Positions 16,215 through 25,606 are shown, counted from the first letter of the stretch. The stretch is DNA of 64,000 bases from JAFDVL01 sp963794955 (GCA_963794955.1 CAWCGF010000023.1:205878-269877); one strand, 5' to 3'. Numbers and translations are program-made. Notes: generated from the letters alone by a model not told the origin.

Positions 16215-17471
16215 TTAGTTGAGCCGAATCCGATTAACGGAATCATATTGCGACGTGTCGGAGAGAATCACTTTATCACCGACATTTAAACCTTCCAGAA
16301 TTTCAATGAAGCTAACCGAATCGCGGCCCAGCTTAACGGGAACGCGCACGGCTTCTTTGCCATCGGGCAACATTTTGAAAAGCGTGATTTGGCTTTGTGC
16401 CTGGCCAAAGGCCGGGCGCTGCATATACAACACATCTTTCAAGCGTTCGAGTTCAATCGTACCATCCACGCTCAAATCAGGGCGCGCGCCTTTGGGAAGT
16501 TCCGTCAGTAGCTCCACGTCAACGGTGACGGTTCCCTGCTGCGCGGTCGGTGCGATGCGGATAACGCGTCCTTCAATGATCCCGTTGCGCGTGTCAATTT
16601 CCGCCCGCTGACCCACCACCAGGTCTTTGGTTTGCGTTTCCGCCACACGGACTTCAGCTTTGAGGCGAGTGGGATCAATTACCCGTGCGAGATTCGTACC
16701 TTGCGTGACTTGCTGGCCTTCCTGGATCGGAACTTCCTGCACGACGCCATTCACCCCAGCGCGCACTTTCAAGGAATCAAGTTGTCCACGACGAAGTTCG
16801 TAAAGCGCTTTGTATTGCTGGACGCGTGCCTCGTAAACTTGCACCTGCGCCTTAATCGCGTCATCCACAATATTAAGCCGCTTCTGCTCAATTTGATCGC
16901 GGTTGCCTAAAGTCTCCGCTCGGCCTCGCGAAAGCTTGGCATTTAGATCAGAGGTCAAACCTTCTTTGGCCAGAATTTCATCACGCTCCGCTTGCATCTT
17001 GGCTTGCTGGAAATCCGAGCGAACAGTCGCCGCCTGCGACTCCTGCGTGAGTCGGCTACTTTGCAATTGCACCTTCTGATTTGCCAATTCAGCTTCTGCC
17101 CCGCGCAGTTGCGTGAAGGCGTCGAGCGCATCACGTTCCAATTCAGGATTACTCATCTCGATAATAATCGTGTCCGCTCTGACTGTCGCGCCGGGTTTTA
17201 CGTGGCGTTTTTCGATGCGTCCGTTTGTGACCGCCGGAATCCAGCGAATTTCTTCCGGTACGAGCGTGCCGATGCCGCGCACATTGCGAATCATTTCGCC
17301 GCGTTTGACCTCGCCGGGCCAGACCGTACCGCTTTCGATACTGGGGGCCGCTGGTTTCAGCCTTGACAAAGCCCAGGAAGCTCCGCCAATTGCGGCTAAC
17401 GCGACAACGACATAGATTATGCGTTTGATCTTTTTGTTGCGCGCTACTGATTTCCCTCTAGGTACATCCAT
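16215..17471 (-). CDS. Efflux periplasmic adaptor subunit (HlyD/MFP family)
   Basis: 418 residues. A basic N-terminus and one membrane helix (about 16-35) anchor the protein. The body has the split biotinyl-lipoyl motif (GRIEKRHVKPGATVRADTII early; GVVQEVPIQEGQQVTQGTNLA late) flanking a helical hairpin rich in Gln and Glu, then beta-barrel segments. Such adaptors link an inner-membrane ABC or RND pump to an outer-membrane channel. The ABC ATPase gene downstream is its probable partner; the permease and outer-membrane channel are encoded elsewhere. Confidence 0.9.
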   Translation of the reverse strand: MDVPRGKSVARNKKIKRIIYVVVALAAIGGASWALSRLKPAAPSIESGTVWPGEVKRGEMIRNVRGIGTLVPEEIRWIPAVTNGRIEKRHVKPGATVRADTIIIEMSNPELERDALDAFTQLRGAEAELANQKVQLQSSRLTQESQAATVRSDFQQAKMQAERDEILAKEGLTSDLNAKLSRGRAETLGNRDQIEQKRLNIVDDAIKAQVQVYEARVQQYKALYELRRGQLDSLKVRAGVNGVVQEVPIQEGQQVTQGTNLARVIDPTRLKAEVRVAETQTKDLVVGQRAEIDTRNGIIEGRVIRIAPTAQQGTVTVDVELLTELPKGARPDLSVDGTIELERLKDVLYMQRPAFGQAQSQITLFKMLPDGKEAVRVPVKLGRDSVSFIEILEGLNVGDKVILSDTSQYDSVNRIRLN

Positions 17472-17906
17472 ATTTTACTCCACTGCTTTACTTACCAAAT
17501 CCCGTGCCAAAGAGCTACTTGCCTGATTTATAAGGATTTTATGCAAATCAGCCAAAAGGGAAAGAGTCAGCCGTGTTCGCTGCTGGGAATGTTATTTCCC
17601 AAAAGCGGACATTGTATTGTCGGAAGCGCAGGGCAGAAGAAGGGCGCAACGAAATGCGACAGAACAGACAGGAGATCACCAACAAATGCGAAGGCTTGCT
17701 TATTTGTGGCGAAAGGAATGAGACGTCTATTTTCCCGGCTTAGATGGCCCTGAACCGGAAATCTAACCAGATGAATGCGTCATCATTAAAGATCCCAAAT
17801 CCGATAAAAGCATCTTCAGTGTGCATTACAACTAAAGCGTACACAGTCTCAACTACAAAACAATGAAGAATACCGAAGTGAGAATGCGCCTGAATGCTCA
17901 AGCTGC
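17472..17906. other. Intergenic stretch between adaptor and CDP-alcohol transferase genes
   Basis: About 435 bp with no convincing gene. A minus-strand frame reads a plausible-looking short tail up to 17740 (ending DDAFIWLDFRFRAI), possibly a gene remnant, but it has no start and no recognised family. The end near 17472 must contain the adaptor promoter. Confidence 0.4.
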
Positions 17907-18644
17907 TTACGTTTGTAAACCGGCTCTCGCTCGATGTTCTCTTTTGCGTACCCAATACTCTATGGTAATCGCCCACGAACACACAAAGTAGTACACGGGA
18001 AAGCTCAGCGAAGCCCACGCCAACCAGGGCGGCGCATCTCGCCATTGCACCAACAAGATTATTCCCGCGATTGCCCAAGCCATTCCAAACAGATTCGTAA
18101 ACGTGCTGAAACGTCCGCCGTGCGTCGTGTATAAATACAGCGACGGCACAAACGTCAGCAGCGCCAGTACGATGATCAGCAGCAGCGCGAACCAGTCCGG
18201 CAAGGCGAGCATGTACAAGTAAAGCGCGACGATGTTCCAGTATGACGGAAAGCCGAGAAAGAAGTTGTCCGCCGTCTTCGCCTGTGTTTGGCAAAAGCCA
18301 TAGACGCTCGCCAGCAACGGCAGCAACAACCACCATGATTGTCCAGCAGGCAATAGTTCTGCTCGCCAAATTAGCAGCAGTGGCAAGGTCGTATACGTGT
18401 TGTAATCAATCAGGTCATCCAGCCTGCGACCATCAAAACTTGGCGCGTATTTTTTGACATCGGCCTTGCGTGCGAGCCAGCCATCCGTCGTGTCAATCAC
18501 AGTCGCAATGAACATCAGGATGAAGGCTTGGCGGAACGCTTCATCACCCCCACGCACCAATAAAACCGCGATGCCTGCGGCAGCAACGAGTCCTGATGCT
18601 GTGTAAAGATGCACGCCCCAGGCGAGTATTTTTCGGAGTGTCAT
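17907..18644 (-). CDS. CDP-alcohol phosphatidyltransferase, phosphatidylcholine synthase-like
   Basis: 245 residues with about eight hydrophobic segments. The catalytic motif fits DG(x)2AR(x)12G(x)3D(x)3D exactly: DG at 54-55, AR 58-59, G72, D76, D80. Most family members have eight rather than twelve residues after AR; the longer spacing is characteristic of bacterial phosphatidylcholine synthase, which joins choline to CDP-diacylglycerol at the inner membrane. The N-terminal AWGVHLYTASG also resembles that family. A choline-type symporter gene 8 kb away supports the assignment. Lipid product is inferred, not shown; another CDP-alcohol acceptor remains possible. Its start is divergent from the cytochrome gene. 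Confidence 0.75.
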   Translation of the reverse strand: MTLRKILAWGVHLYTASGLVAAAGIAVLLVRGGDEAFRQAFILMFIATVIDTTDGWLARKADVKKYAPSFDGRRLDDLIDYNTYTTLPLLLIWRAELLPAGQSWWLLLPLLASVYGFCQTQAKTADNFFLGFPSYWNIVALYLYMLALPDWFALLLIIVLALLTFVPSLYLYTTHGGRFSTFTNLFGMAWAIAGIILLVQWRDAPPWLAWASLSFPVYYFVCSWAITIEYWVRKREHRARAGLQT

Positions 18645-18728
18645 GTCGAAGTCTGTACAGTAGAATTTGATTCGGCTATTGTTTTGGTTGCTTGTTTCAA
18701 TTTCACCACGAGCCGCGAGGAGTTTCGC

Positions 18729-20126
18729 ATGTCCAATTCACAGAGTCTACAACGAATCGTTTTTGTCGCCGTGCTTTTCGTCAGTACAATGTTTTGTTTT
18801 TGGCCGCAATCACGCTCGACTGCCACCGTTTCACCGACCGCTGCGATGACGTTGCCACTGACACCAGAAGCACGCGGACAACATAACCTGACGCACAATC
18901 CCTACGGCATGCTGCTGATGACGAAACAGATGCTGGAAAAGATGCCGACCGTCTGGGAAAGCGAGTGGAAAGCAAAGGTTGATCCGAACAATCCCGACTC
19001 CATTCGCCAAGTTGCCTTCGAGCGATACGGCTTCAGCGAAGCAACGTGGGACAATCGTGGCGGGCCGATGCAACTGGTTGTGACGGACAAAGGCTTCATG
19101 TACCAAAACTGCATGCTCTGTCACGGCGGACGACTGCCCGGCACAGGGCAAAGTATGATCGGGATGCCGAATACCGAACTAGACATGCAAACGCTCTACG
19201 ACGACTTGATAAAACTAACGCGCTACAAACCGCCATTCGATCTGACATTCGCATTTACGCGCGGTCGCACCAACGCCTTTGTCTTCAGCGTCGAATTGCT
19301 GCGCCGTCGCAATGAAGATTTATCCGCACGTAAAGACCCGCTGCCAATGGGCGATTACAAAGACAGCGACCTTGATCCGATTCCCTGGTGGCATTTGAAA
19401 AAGAAAACTGCGATGTACGTGGACGCCGGAACGAAAGGCGATTTCGCACGCCCGATTATGCAATTCACGATGGGTGAGCCGAGTGGGGAAAAAATTCGTT
19501 CGTGGGAAAATGATTTCAAAGACGTGCTGGCTTATCTCAAGACGATTCAACCGCCGAAATATCCGTACGCCATTGACGCGAAGCTCGCCACCGAAGGCCA
19601 ACAGGTCTTCGCCAAAAGCTGCGCCAATTGTCACGGCACGTACAGCTCGGATGGCAAATATCCGAACAAAGTCGTGCCGATTGAAGTCGTCGGCACAGAT
19701 GACATGCGGTTAAAAGGCCTGACGAAAGAGTTCCGCTCCTACTTCAACAAGACGTGGTTTGCGCAAAACAATTCGCACGCCGAAGAAGACCCGAAAGGCT
19801 ATGTCGCCCCGCCGCTGGATGGCATTTGGGCGACGGCTCCGTACTTTCATAACGGCGCTGTGCCGACGATTTATGGCGTGTTGACACAAGCCGCTCGTCC
19901 GAAATATTTCCGCCGCATCGGAGGCGCAAAAGACTATGATCAGAAAAATATTGGGCTGAAGTTTGAAACGCTGGATGGCCCCGCCGCGCCAACGCTGGCC
20001 CCCGAAGCCCGTCGCCGCGTCGTAGACACCACCTTGCAAGGCCTCGGTAAGCAAGGCCACTCATTCGGCTTCAAGCTGAGCGAAAAAGAAAAATCGCAGG
20101 TGATTGAATATCTGAAGACGCTGTAG
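18729..20126 (+). CDS. Secreted di-heme c-type cytochrome
   Basis: About 465 residues from the Met preceded by GAGGAG; a longer frame from 18609 overlaps the divergent gene and lacks such a site. A signal peptide (about 1-30) is followed by two heme-attachment motifs, CMLCHGG near residue 128 and CANCHG near residue 300. After the second heme, APPLDGIWATAPYFHNGAVPTIYGVL resembles the heme environment of bacterial di-heme cytochrome peroxidase and related oxidases. It acts in the periplasm as an electron carrier or oxidase; the partner is not evident. It is followed after about 20 bp by an unrelated AT-rich gene. Confidence 0.85.
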   Translation: MSNSQSLQRIVFVAVLFVSTMFCFWPQSRSTATVSPTAAMTLPLTPEARGQHNLTHNPYGMLLMTKQMLEKMPTVWESEWKAKVDPNNPDSIRQVAFERYGFSEATWDNRGGPMQLVVTDKGFMYQNCMLCHGGRLPGTGQSMIGMPNTELDMQTLYDDLIKLTRYKPPFDLTFAFTRGRTNAFVFSVELLRRRNEDLSARKDPLPMGDYKDSDLDPIPWWHLKKKTAMYVDAGTKGDFARPIMQFTMGEPSGEKIRSWENDFKDVLAYLKTIQPPKYPYAIDAKLATEGQQVFAKSCANCHGTYSSDGKYPNKVVPIEVVGTDDMRLKGLTKEFRSYFNKTWFAQNNSHAEEDPKGYVAPPLDGIWATAPYFHNGAVPTIYGVLTQAARPKYFRRIGGAKDYDQKNIGLKFETLDGPAAPTLAPEARRRVVDTTLQGLGKQGHSFGFKLSEKEKSQVIEYLKTL

Positions 20127-20150
20127 CCCAGAATATTCTTAGGAATGGAT

Positions 20151-21287
20151 ATGGCACTTTACAAAGCAGTTGAAGAGATTACGGAAGAGGACTTGCAAGC
20201 ATTGGTGCAAGAAGGGGAATCTGAAAGCAAAACACTTGATTATAAAAAGGCTTTGAATGTCGAAAATGACAAGACAAAAGATGACTTCCGAAAAGATGTG
20301 GTCTCTTTTGCTAATGCTTCGGGCGGGTACTTGGTCTATGGAATTAAAGAGAAAGATGATCAGCCCGGCGTGCCTGAAGAATTGTGTGGTGTTGATCTTC
20401 CAAAACCTGACGCAGTCAAACGGCAATTGAATCAAATCTTAGATGCGCATATCCGTCCTCGCGTGCCGAATGTCACAATGAAAGAAGTGCCACTGCAAAA
20501 TGGGAAGTTCGCGTTGGTTATGCGTATCCCGCAAAGCTACAACAAGCCACATCAAGTAGAACTGCAAGAAGAAAAAAGAAAGAGCGAGCTTCAGTTTTGC
20601 ATTCGCAGGGATACAAACAACTCTCGAATGGATGTTGATGAATTGCGTGTTGCATTCTCTCTTGCCGAAACGTTGAGAGAGAAAATACGTGGTTTTCGCA
20701 TGAAGCGAATCGGGGACATTCTTTCGAAGGAAACTCCCGCCCAACTTGAAACAGGTCTCAAGATCGCTCTCCACCTAATTCCAATCAATGCTTTCGACTA
20801 TAATTTAACGGTTCAGCTTCCGACTCGTCCATTCAGCGACCTAACACCATATGCACCCATTTTGAGAAATGGGAAGTTACCAAGACCAAACTTTGACGGG
20901 TTAATAGTTGATGACGATGGGTCATATCTTCAAATTTTCAGGAATGGAAGTATTGAAGCTGTATGGAGTCCCGCAATTTCAAATGGCAAAAAAACTGATT
21001 GGGATGAGATTGTGCCATACGTCTATCGCGCAATAGAAAATTATTTACTCATCCAGAAACAAATGGGCGTTCAACCTCCTATACTCATTATGCTGAGCTT
21101 ATTGGAGGTAGCAGAATATGAGTTAACAAATTCATCTCATCGAGAATTTGTAAGATCAGCAAGATTCGACAGGAATGAACTTATACTTCCTGAAGCCATA
21201 GTTGAGCAATATGAAATCAACGTTGCCGATTTAATTGAACCCATAAACAAACAGATATGGAACGCGGGAGGGTTTTACCGCGATTGA
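20151..21287 (+). CDS. AlbA_2 (Schlafen-like) domain protein, likely acquired
   Basis: About 378 residues. The N-terminal ~150 residues are an AlbA_2 putative nucleic-acid-binding domain: EGESESKTLDYKKAL, VVSFANASGGYLVYGIKEK and a later FCIRRDTNNSRMDVDELR. The C-terminal half is not recognised. Start: AGGA sits 6 bp before the ATG at 20151; an ATG at 20145 is too close to it. The gene is clearly AT-richer than its neighbours (a sampled 60-base line has 25 G/C), suggesting transfer. Such proteins are often annotated as regulators or found in defence islands; function here is unknown. The stop is 5 bp from the next gene's start. Confidence 0.75.
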   Translation: MALYKAVEEITEEDLQALVQEGESESKTLDYKKALNVENDKTKDDFRKDVVSFANASGGYLVYGIKEKDDQPGVPEELCGVDLPKPDAVKRQLNQILDAHIRPRVPNVTMKEVPLQNGKFALVMRIPQSYNKPHQVELQEEKRKSELQFCIRRDTNNSRMDVDELRVAFSLAETLREKIRGFRMKRIGDILSKETPAQLETGLKIALHLIPINAFDYNLTVQLPTRPFSDLTPYAPILRNGKLPRPNFDGLIVDDDGSYLQIFRNGSIEAVWSPAISNGKKTDWDEIVPYVYRAIENYLLIQKQMGVQPPILIMLSLLEVAEYELTNSSHREFVRSARFDRNELILPEAIVEQYEINVADLIEPINKQIWNAGGFYRD

Positions 21288-21292
21288 GAGCT

Positions 21293-23224
21293 ATGCCCTT
21301 ACTCAAAAGATTATTGATAGCAACATTGATTGTTGCTTCTTTTACCCTTATTGCCTTCGGGCAAACGAATAATGCCGTCACCGTAGGCGAATTCATCGTC
21401 GAGCCACCCACGCTGCTCAATCTGGGCTTTGAGTGGAAGATCAAAGGCGATGACAACCGCAACGCCACCGTCGCCGTCCAATATCGCAAAGTTGGCACTA
21501 CAACCTGGCGCGAGGCCTTACCGCTCTTGCGCATCGGTGATGAAAAAGTCGGACGCGCGCGCAACTTCCTCGAATACTGGACGCCGCGCATGTTTGCAGG
21601 CAGCATCCTCGACCTTGAAGAAAACACCGCCTACGAATGCCGCTTCACAATGTCTGATCCCGAAGGTGTGACGGGTAAAGCGACGCACCAGGTCACGGTC
21701 AAAACGCGCGGCGTGCCGCTGGAATACAAAGGCGGGCGCACCTTGCATGTCTATCCGCCCGATTATGAAGGGCCGAAAATTGAACCATCCTTCAAGGGCT
21801 TGAAAGAGGCCTATTACGGCCCCGGCACAGGCGATTGGGCACCTGTTCACGAACGTCCGGTACAACCCGGCGATGTGATTCTGGTTCACGCAGGATTGTA
21901 CAAAGCGGATCGCATGAACTACGTCACGACGTATGGCGTTCCGTTTGATGGCACGTATGTTTTCACCAACAAAGGCACTGCCGAAAAACCAATTGTCATC
22001 AAAGCGGCGGGCGATGGCGAAGCGATTTTTGACGGCGCGGGCAACTATCGGTTATTCGATGTTATGGGCGCGGATTACCACTACTTTGAAGGCCTCACGA
22101 TTCGCAATACCGACATCGCTTTTTATGCGGGCTTGAAAGAACTCATCGGATGCAGTGGCTTAGTGGTGCGTAACTGCCGTATCGAAGATGTGGGCGTGGC
22201 GGTCTTCAATGAATACGAAGGCTCGAAGAATTTTTATCTGGCTGACAATCACATCACCGGGCGCGATGACCGCAACCGGTTGATCGGCTGGTCGAATTTT
22301 GGCAAGTACAAAGCGACCGAACTCAAATCCTTCATCGGCATCAAAGTGTATGGGCAAGGCCACGTGATTTGCCATAACTACGTGGCGTATTTTCACGATG
22401 CTATTTGTGTCAGCACGTACGGCACGCCGCCGACCGATCCCACCAAGCAAGCCGTCGCGATAGACATTTACAACAACGACCTCTTCACTTTGGTGGATGA
22501 CTTTATCGAATCTGATGGCGGGGTTCATAACATCCGCGTGATGCGCAATCGCGGCTTCAATGCGGCACAGCATGGCCTGAGCGCGCAACCGGCGTTTGGC
22601 GGGCCGGTCTATTTTTACCGCAATATTTTGTACAGCGTGCCGATGGGCGGAGCGTTGAAAACCGGCAATGGCAGCCCCGCTGGAGTCCTGATTTATCACA
22701 ACACCTTCATCACCGAAAACAGCAATGCCAGCGGCTTTTCCAACTGGCATTACCGCAACAACCTGATTTTCGGCACTAATCATCCTGAAAGACCAGTGCT
22801 GAATAATTTAAGTTTCACCTCCTACTCGACACTGGATTACGACGGCTATCGCCCGAATCCGAGCGAGAAACCGCAATTTGTCTGGCAGATTCCTGCCAGC
22901 GGGAAAATGCGCGATTACGATTTATTGCCAAAAAACTCAATCAGTTATCGCACCCTTGCCGAGTTTCAAAAAGCGACGGGACAAGAAACTCACGGAATAT
23001 TAGTTGATTACGATGTTTTCAAGAATGTGCGACCGCCCGATCCGAGCAAGCCGCACCTGATTTACGAAATTGGCGATTTGGACTTTGGCTTACGGGCAGG
23101 CAGCAAGGCCATTGATGCGGGCTGTTTGCTACCTACCCTGAATGATGACTTTACTGGACGTGCGCCAGATTTGGGAGCATTGGAATTTGGTCGTGCGTTG
23201 CCAATTTATGGGCCAAGACAGTAA
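21293..23224 (+). CDS. Secreted right-handed parallel beta-helix protein
   Basis: About 643 residues starting MPLLKRLL with a signal peptide (about 1-22). An alternative Met at 21257 would overlap the upstream gene and spoil the signal. An N-terminal fibronectin-like segment (about 25-130: NLGFEWKIKGDD, TAYECRFTMSD) precedes a long run of beta-helix rungs (YFEGLTIRNTDIAFYAG, LVVRNCRIEDVGVAVFNEYEG, YNNDLFTLVDDFIESDGG). This fold is typical of polysaccharide lyases and glycan-binding proteins; a C-terminal DAGCLL...DDFTGRAPDLGALE tail is common in such proteins. The specific substrate is not identifiable. Confidence 0.82.
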   Translation: MPLLKRLLIATLIVASFTLIAFGQTNNAVTVGEFIVEPPTLLNLGFEWKIKGDDNRNATVAVQYRKVGTTTWREALPLLRIGDEKVGRARNFLEYWTPRMFAGSILDLEENTAYECRFTMSDPEGVTGKATHQVTVKTRGVPLEYKGGRTLHVYPPDYEGPKIEPSFKGLKEAYYGPGTGDWAPVHERPVQPGDVILVHAGLYKADRMNYVTTYGVPFDGTYVFTNKGTAEKPIVIKAAGDGEAIFDGAGNYRLFDVMGADYHYFEGLTIRNTDIAFYAGLKELIGCSGLVVRNCRIEDVGVAVFNEYEGSKNFYLADNHITGRDDRNRLIGWSNFGKYKATELKSFIGIKVYGQGHVICHNYVAYFHDAICVSTYGTPPTDPTKQAVAIDIYNNDLFTLVDDFIESDGGVHNIRVMRNRGFNAAQHGLSAQPAFGGPVYFYRNILYSVPMGGALKTGNGSPAGVLIYHNTFITENSNASGFSNWHYRNNLIFGTNHPERPVLNNLSFTSYSTLDYDGYRPNPSEKPQFVWQIPASGKMRDYDLLPKNSISYRTLAEFQKATGQETHGILVDYDVFKNVRPPDPSKPHLIYEIGDLDFGLRAGSKAIDAGCLLPTLNDDFTGRAPDLGALEFGRALPIYGPRQ

Positions 23225-23236
23225 AGCGAGACCTCC

Positions 23237-23416
23237 TTATTTCGTTTGCAGCAATTTCAAATACCGCGCCTGATATTGCTCGGTGTGAACAAATCCCACT
23301 TGCTCATAAAGGTTGATGGCAACTTCTTCCTCCGGTTCGACTGCCAGGCACAGCGCACTATGATGTCGTAATAAGCGATGCGCCAACTCAGTCAAACAAA
23401 CCTTAGCAATAACCCA
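23237..23416 (-). pseudogene. C-terminal remnant of a GNAT-family acetyltransferase
   Basis: The minus strand reads about 59 codons to a TAA with the end of a GNAT fold: ELAHRLLRHHSALCLAVEPE, then AINLYEQVGFVHTEQYQARY. The LYEQVGF element is the typical C-terminal helix-strand of N-acetyltransferases. There is no start codon and the acetyl-CoA-binding motif half is missing, so this is a decayed fragment. Confidence 0.65.
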
Positions 23417-23469
23417 AGCGTCGGATGGAGGTCGCCCTCCATCAATTCCCGCACCGCTTGCGCCCTGAC

Positions 23470-23505
23470 TGCGTGGTGGCTTTTATAGGTGAGAGCCACC
23501 ACGCA
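23470..23505. terminator. Perfect 12-bp hairpin downstream of the subtilase gene
   Basis: TGCGTGGTGGCT (23470-23481) pairs with AGCCACCACGCA (23494-23505) across a 12-base loop. It lies 62 bp beyond the subtilase stop and could end that transcript, though no T-run follows on either strand, so it may be another kind of structured repeat. Confidence 0.4.
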
Positions 23506-23567
23506 CGGTCTTCTACTCCTCATTTAGATCATTTTGTAAAGTGTGCGTAAGCCTCAAAATCACGCTA

Positions 23568-25514
23568 TTAGAGGGAAACAGGTAACATAGCCGGGCCGTC
23601 ATCGCCCAGGATATACGCATCGCCGATGATCTGCCCATCCCCGATAATTTGCCCGTCCCCGATGATCTGCCCATCCCCGATAATTTGCCCGTCCCCGATG
23701 ATCTGCCCATCCCCGATAATTTGCCCGTCCCCGATGATCTGCCCATCCCCGATAATTTGCCCACTGCCTAGCAAGATACCCGAGGTATTGAGCACGCCCG
23801 CTGCAACGAGGCTGGTAATCAAACTAATCGTCCCGTTCGCAACCGTAGTCGCATCGCCTAACAACCCACTCAGCGCATACATCCCTTGCCAATGGGTCAT
23901 CAAGGCGCTGCCATAGAGCAGGCACCAATCCGCCACTAAGCCTTGTCCCCAATAACAAGTTTCCCCGTCAATCGTCGTCGCCTGTAGGCTGGGCAAAGAA
24001 CTCGTGAGCATTGCGTCGCCATTGGCGAGGGATTGCGGATTGGCCTGGATTAAACTGGTCACCCGCACCGCCCCTTCCACGTTGAGTTGCCCCGCCCCTT
24101 GCTCAAAGGAGTTGACGCCTTGCAGAGGTTGTGCTGTGTACATCAAGATCGCTTTGACCAGATTGGGCGTCAGATTCGCATTGGCTTGCAACAACAAGGC
24201 CGCCGCGCCTGCCACGACTGGTGCCGACACGGAAGTTCCGCTCATATACATCGTCTTATTGGTGACGTCGCTGGTCATCTGAGTATCAAGCGCGGGGGTA
24301 TTCTGGATTCGTGTGTTTGGTTGCGACGGGAAGTTAGGATTCGCCGACTGCGCACCGATTAAGCGGTTGCCTGGCGCGACGAGATCCGGTTTGATCAAAT
24401 TGTCATAGTGTTTGACGTTATTAGTATCAGTGTAGTATCCGCGCGTCGGGCCTCGCGAACTATAGGACGCGATATTGTCATCCGAACGTGCATCGGTGCC
24501 AAATGTGTTGGTCGCTCCGACGGTAATGACCGAGGGGTCTGTGCCGGGGGAGTGAATGCCCCCATAAAGTTTCTGCCCATTACTATCCTTGCCCAGATTC
24601 CCAGCAGCGCAAACCACGACGATCCCAGCATCGTGCGCCTGACGAGCCGCTAAACAGAGCGGGTCAAACTGATAGCTGTCCACGGCATCCGTGCCGAGAC
24701 TCATGTTAATCACGCGGATGTTGTAAGTGGCTTTATTCTGCACGCACCAGTCCAGCGCATTGATGATGTTGCTGGCGGTGCCGACACCGTTCTCATCCAG
24801 CACCCGCAAGTTGAGCAAATTGGCCTTGGGGGCGACGCCCGCATACGCTCCGCCTGCGAAATTCGTGCTTCCTGCAGCTAACGAGGCCACATAGGAGCCA
24901 TGACCATTCTGGTCGCCCGTTTGGCTCTGGCCCGTGAAATCCTGGTTATAGACAATACGACTGCTGCCGTTGGTTTTCAGGAGGTTGTGTGCGCTGTCCA
25001 ACCCACTATCGAGAATGGCAATTCCAATGCCCGTGCCATCAAGCGTCGTATTGGGGATGACAGTACGCGCCTGAGTGGCGGCGGTGGTGGTTTCCAGGTG
25101 ACCGGTAGAGACCACCGGACGATTGGGGCTGACATAAGCGATGTTATCATCGGCTGCCAGTTCTCTGAGGCGCTCCTGGGTTACGGTCGCCGTTATCAAG
25201 CCAAAGCGCGAGTAAAATTTCTTAAGGCTGCCCCCCACTCTTTCGACGGCATATTGCCCGTTAACTTGTGGCGTGTAACTCTTCAATCGCAGAATCACGG
25301 ACACGAGTTTATGATTGGCTGACGTACCCATAGCTTTCTGGATACTCTCATCCAAATCAGTGGATAGCTTGCGCGGTTGGCTGATTTCCTTACTGACCTG
25401 CCGATCTGCCACTACAGAATCATTAGCGAGGACTGCCACCTGCTGGAACACCAGGAGCGCGGTCAGTATGGTAGTTAAAATTCTTTTCTTGTTATTGGCT
25501 AATAATGGCTTCAT
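23568..25514 (-). CDS. Secreted S8 family serine peptidase (subtilase) with hexapeptide-repeat tail
   Basis: 648 residues: signal peptide (about 1-30), an inhibitor I9-like propeptide (about 65-135), and a peptidase domain with a complete triad, Asp169 (AILDSGLD), His205 (NGHGSYVA) and Ser428 (GTSVSAP), plus oxyanion Asn306. The C-terminus carries eight perfect GQIIGD units followed by AYILGDDG. Acidobacterial subtilases often end in such short repeats; their role is unknown, possibly a surface-associated beta-structure. A strong site (AAGGAG, 6 bp) precedes the ATG. A structured leader with an intrinsic-terminator hairpin lies just upstream, suggesting control by attenuation. Confidence 0.92.
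   Translation of the reverse strand: MKPLLANNKKRILTTILTALLVFQQVAVLANDSVVADRQVSKEISQPRKLSTDLDESIQKAMGTSANHKLVSVILRLKSYTPQVNGQYAVERVGGSLKKFYSRFGLITATVTQERLRELAADDNIAYVSPNRPVVSTGHLETTTAATQARTVIPNTTLDGTGIGIAILDSGLDSAHNLLKTNGSSRIVYNQDFTGQSQTGDQNGHGSYVASLAAGSTNFAGGAYAGVAPKANLLNLRVLDENGVGTASNIINALDWCVQNKATYNIRVINMSLGTDAVDSYQFDPLCLAARQAHDAGIVVVCAAGNLGKDSNGQKLYGGIHSPGTDPSVITVGATNTFGTDARSDDNIASYSSRGPTRGYYTDTNNVKHYDNLIKPDLVAPGNRLIGAQSANPNFPSQPNTRIQNTPALDTQMTSDVTNKTMYMSGTSVSAPVVAGAAALLLQANANLTPNLVKAILMYTAQPLQGVNSFEQGAGQLNVEGAVRVTSLIQANPQSLANGDAMLTSSLPSLQATTIDGETCYWGQGLVADWCLLYGSALMTHWQGMYALSGLLGDATTVANGTISLITSLVAAGVLNTSGILLGSGQIIGDGQIIGDGQIIGDGQIIGDGQIIGDGQIIGDGQIIGDGQIIGDAYILGDDGPAMLPVSL
23619..23762 (-). 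repeat. Tandem 18-bp coding repeat (8 copies, 36-bp higher-order period)
   Basis: Eight contiguous 18-bp units encode GQIIGD. Two codon spellings alternate, so the DNA repeats almost perfectly every 36 bp. The near-identity at synonymous positions points to recent tandem duplication and probable copy-number variation between strains. Confidence 0.95.
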
Positions 25515-25557
25515 AGGTTACTCCTTGTCTGTCCTTGCCAAGGCAAGTACAGCAATC

Positions 25558-25606
25558 AAAAAAAATGACCGTTCTCTTCACCGGATAAGCGAAAAGAACG
25601 GCCATT
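25558..25606 (-). terminator. Intrinsic terminator inside the 5' leader of the subtilase gene (attenuator)
   Basis: On the minus strand, an 11-bp stem (25595-25605 with 25565-25575, one G-U pair) is followed by eight T residues (25558-25565) and only about 45 bp later by the subtilase start. An outer 9-bp inverted repeat (CAAGTACAG 25544-25552 and CTGTACTTG 25614-25622) encloses the stem and could form an alternative fold. Confidence 0.7.

Noticed and set aside
17740..18369. A 209-residue minus-strand open frame
   Set aside because: Most of it overlaps the phosphatidylcholine-synthase-like gene in another frame; only its last ~50 codons lie in intergenic DNA and no start supports them.
23619..23762. 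CRISPR-like array (regular 36-bp repeats)
   Set aside because: Repeats are contiguous with no unique spacers, keep the reading frame of the subtilase and encode GQIIGD units.
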